Assembly: GCA_963578625.1 (NCBI GenBank)
Contig: CAUZEO010000227.1
Location: 1 to 8,534 of the forward strand
Direction of reading: 5' to 3'
DNA length: 8,534 nt
DNA from: CAUZEO01 sp963578625
GTDB lineage: Bacteria; Verrucomicrobiota; Kiritimatiellia; SLOV01
Below, piece after piece: positions 7,701 through 8,534 of the stretch (position 1 is the first letter of the stretch; every line of letters starts with the position of its first letter). The notes under the pieces are model-generated. The model saw only the letters and a program-made list of their open reading frames with translations, was not told the origin of the DNA and searched no databases. Both the position numbers and the translations under genes were made by a program.

Positions 7701-8534
7701 GACTGTGACGTTCCCATCGGCTTCGATATTGCCGCCCTCTTCGATGGAGACTATCGCAGGGCCCATCTCGCCAATGAACACGTCGTTGGCAGCATCCAGT
7801 AGGGAACCGGCACCGCTGATCGTAACATCGCAGGGGGCGCTCCCCTGAGAACAATAGAAATTGTCCGCACGGACCGTGCCGCCCCCGGTGATCTTGAGAC
7901 TGGATGTGCGTACGTTCCCTCCCAGATAGAACGTGTTGCCGTTCCAAAGCGAGCCGACGCCATCTACGTTCAGGGTGCTGTGGCCGGATCCGTCCGCATT
8001 CAAGGCGGTGAAACCGCTGTCCCCCGTCCCGCCGTTCCGGATCGTTACTTCAGCCTCCCCGGCGCCGGCACCGGCACCGCCAATCCAGCCGGCACCGACA
8101 TTGCTCAGGGTTGCGTTATCGACGATCAGCCTGCCATACCCGTTGTCGGCCATCTCGAGGCCATTGATGCTCAACATCCCACCGTTCTTGATCTCTACCA
8201 CGTTGACTTCATCATCGCCGAGACCATCAGGGCCCCGGACGGCAAGGTGCAGAACGCTGGAGGACGTCCACGTGCCACCGTCGACGATCAATCTGCCGCT
8301 CGTCGTTGAGTTGCCGCTGCCGACCCAGATCCTGTCGGACGTTACGACGCCGTTGGACTCCACGATGATCGTGCCATCCCAGGCGCCGGCACCGTTGACC
8401 CGATTCGCGCTGCCCATGTACACCCACGCCGACGACACCCAAGGCTGCGGGCTGGCGGCATTGATCACCAGATCGACCGGGTAATTGTTTGCAGAGTAAT
8501 TCGCGTTGGCCACGCACATCGTCACTGCAAGGAC
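4752..8534 (-). CDS. Large secreted beta-solenoid / DUF4838 fusion protein, 5' end cut by window edge
   Basis: At least 1260 codons are visible, and the frame is still open at 8534. The first visible residues, VLAVTMCVANANY, look like the end of a signal peptide with A-N-A cleavage, so the true start lies just outside; the GTG at 8525 would cut the signal. Counting that GTG as residue 1: residues 51-312 are beta-solenoid repeats; 370-440 form a small beta domain (STDGTNYGFTGLTLIGNG) between proline-rich linkers; 448-580 match the N-terminal alpha/beta domain of the short paralogue; 590-1060 are the DUF4838 region, with ASHNMINIFPV (638-648), FSLGINDG (711-718), CQCPDC (723-728), YGD (762-764), E803, E838 and HPEWFTGS (1012-1019); 1130-1257 are the C-terminal beta domain ending IDFTAP. 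No PEP-CTERM anchor or autotransporter barrel is present. It is probably an extracellular glycan-active enzyme whose solenoid binds substrate or surface; function is inferred. Confidence 0.92.
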   Translation of the reverse strand, partial: VLAVTMCVANANYSANNYPVDLVINAASPQPWVSSAWVYMGSANRVNGAGAWDGTIIVESNGVVTSDRIWVGSGNSTTSGRLIVDGGTWTSSSVLHLAVRGPDGLGDDEVNVVEIKNGGMLSINGLEMADNGYGRLIVDNATLSNVGAGWIGGAGAGAGEAEVTIRNGGTGDSGFTALNADGSGHSTLNVDGVGSLWNGNTFYLGGNVRTSSLKITGGGTVRADNFYCSQGSAPCDVTISGAGSLLDAANDVFIGEMGPAIVSIEEGGNIEADGNVTVYNNGTLVFGLGHHARLHSTSQVTLNDGATIAITLDGGFVPLSGVPYNLITTTSASVIADPANLVLDLSAVAAEATGFLGLNPAGSALQLTFIDIEPPPLFSHVEMVSTAFLEFNSPPGVSFDLEASTDGTNYGFTGLTLIGNGDTMRAFDPAGFSTQKQYRLSLRPPPNQGPLVLDADSHIVIVVSDTFGTARPLMRDLIEKYVLGALGKSSLTGTGKTVNIVVEADAATWYELSSSELQDIAEIDAFEIVTTDEAEDWIRISGKTAMGAGFGVMHLLENFLGITWMFPGDLGMSYAPAQTFSIPVMSIGVSPSVASRTHTGYEHGDPAYAVYGSSGLVNEERYFFAAYDALKVAGWHQLIHASHNMINIFPVAEVLANYPEVFPKYADGSTYVPPLDPLDFGHQEWHPDYTEPKTLEVTIEKALAAFTDDNVHTFSLGINDGGLFRCQCPDCVAAGWPNAYYDYVNAVAQAVQAHSPPHLIGVLAYGDVSLPYPGLQLESNVIVLATGGVDKHESWKNHAHHQGTYEYFFGRGFWVPNVPLAAMKSNSVYYAREGISHYHSEDHHLWALDGPKHYIQNHLLWDPDYDVEAGLQRYCEAAVGADAAPDLLLYYELLASLREEDVVENGVSPLWPWDWPYFPWRDSSMQFSGVDTAFYAAALGFLQDAAAQVPAASDQEARLEMVRRFFDYSLIGFTMHELVRDAHDMGTVTDWTDTFSGAQQLQVDRQSCLDDMNNHPEWFTGSELGVDEILSYEWEGNPSWKILRELDDAMAMAAYRINATAESLGGLILPPEYTRYLEPFALNSPVSIVLETANAWYPDAEYVPMTRNRAGDVITFSTTPTTATFEAIDLPPWVDTHKGHWFAIHFTDTIDAAATRLWSLNLDATAKEGRLFIQAYFHSNGENYYNLLELHEESATSLTGLGKHIVIQPQFYDRITETWSTTSSTAQTVGLYVQVIWKPESDTSSISGTLTVKDIDFTAP
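7590..8375 (-). repeat. Protein-level beta-solenoid repeats (T5SS/PEP-CTERM-associated type)
   Basis: This part of the large gene encodes imperfect repeats of about 20-50 residues built on the pattern G-x-L-x-(I/V)-x-(G/D)-G-(G/T). Units include GRLIVDGGTW, GRLIVDNATL, STLNVDGVGSLWNGNTFYLG, SSLKITGGGTVRADNFY, CDVTISGAGSLLDAANDVFIG and AIVSIEEGGNIEADGNVTVY. Such units stack into a right-handed beta helix and occur in type V secretion passengers and PEP-CTERM surface proteins. The repeats are diverged at DNA level, so recent slippage expansion is unlikely. Confidence 0.75.

Larger units (their letters stand above)
21..8534 (-). other. Probable four-gene operon
   Basis: All four genes run in the same direction with gaps of 20, 9 and 97 bases. 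The BNR and PHP genes look translationally coupled. I see no convincing hairpin-plus-T-run terminator or internal promoter in any gap. The operon promoter should lie beyond the right edge, and genes may continue past the left edge. Confidence 0.7.

Noticed and set aside
8518..8534. GTG at 8525 as the true start of the large gene
   Set aside because: The codons before it continue a hydrophobic signal-peptide core up to the window edge with no stop, so starting there would remove most of the signal.
8505..8534. Lipoprotein signal in the large protein (VTMC)
   Set aside because: The residue before the cysteine is methionine, not the small residue a lipobox needs. An A-N-A cleavage site follows at once.

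Overview
The window is a dense block of four genes, all on the minus strand and tightly spaced, and looks like part of one operon. The base composition is moderately GC-rich. A secreted beta-solenoid of the T5SS/PEP-CTERM-associated repeat type, two secreted DUF4838 proteins, a BNR (sialidase-like) propeller and a CehA/McbA-type PHP protein together suggest a glycan-degrading member of the PVC group (Kiritimatiellota, Lentisphaerota, Verrucomicrobiota or Planctomycetota). No rRNA, tRNA or housekeeping marker is present to confirm this.

Layout in transcription order, from the right edge leftward. (1) 8534-4752: a large secreted protein cut by the window edge, with the tail of a signal peptide, a beta-solenoid repeat region, a short linker domain, a DUF4838 / alpha-glucuronidase-like region and a C-terminal beta domain. 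(2) 4731-3535: a BNR/Asp-box propeller protein with a clear Shine-Dalgarno sequence and no signal peptide. (3) 3525-2563: a PHP metallohydrolase 9 bases downstream, whose ribosome binding site overlaps the stop codon of gene 2. (4) 2465-21: a second secreted DUF4838 protein, paralogous to gene 1 but without the solenoid. The last 20 bases at the left edge hold nothing recognisable. The plus strand has long open frames but no credible gene.

The spacings of 20, 9 and 97 bases support co-transcription. A plausible reading is a glycan-processing locus. The two DUF4838 proteins would act outside the cytoplasm, one held on or near the substrate by its solenoid, while the BNR and PHP proteins act on products in the cytoplasm. 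The substrate cannot be read from the sequence.

The most unexpected signal is in the 97-base gap between genes 3 and 4. Read on the minus strand, it encodes a short peptide matching the last residues of the BNR protein, with the differences almost all at silent third positions. This looks like the tail of a lost, diverged BNR paralogue that once lay directly upstream of the second DUF4838 gene, which would mean the locus arose by duplication of a BNR-DUF4838 unit.
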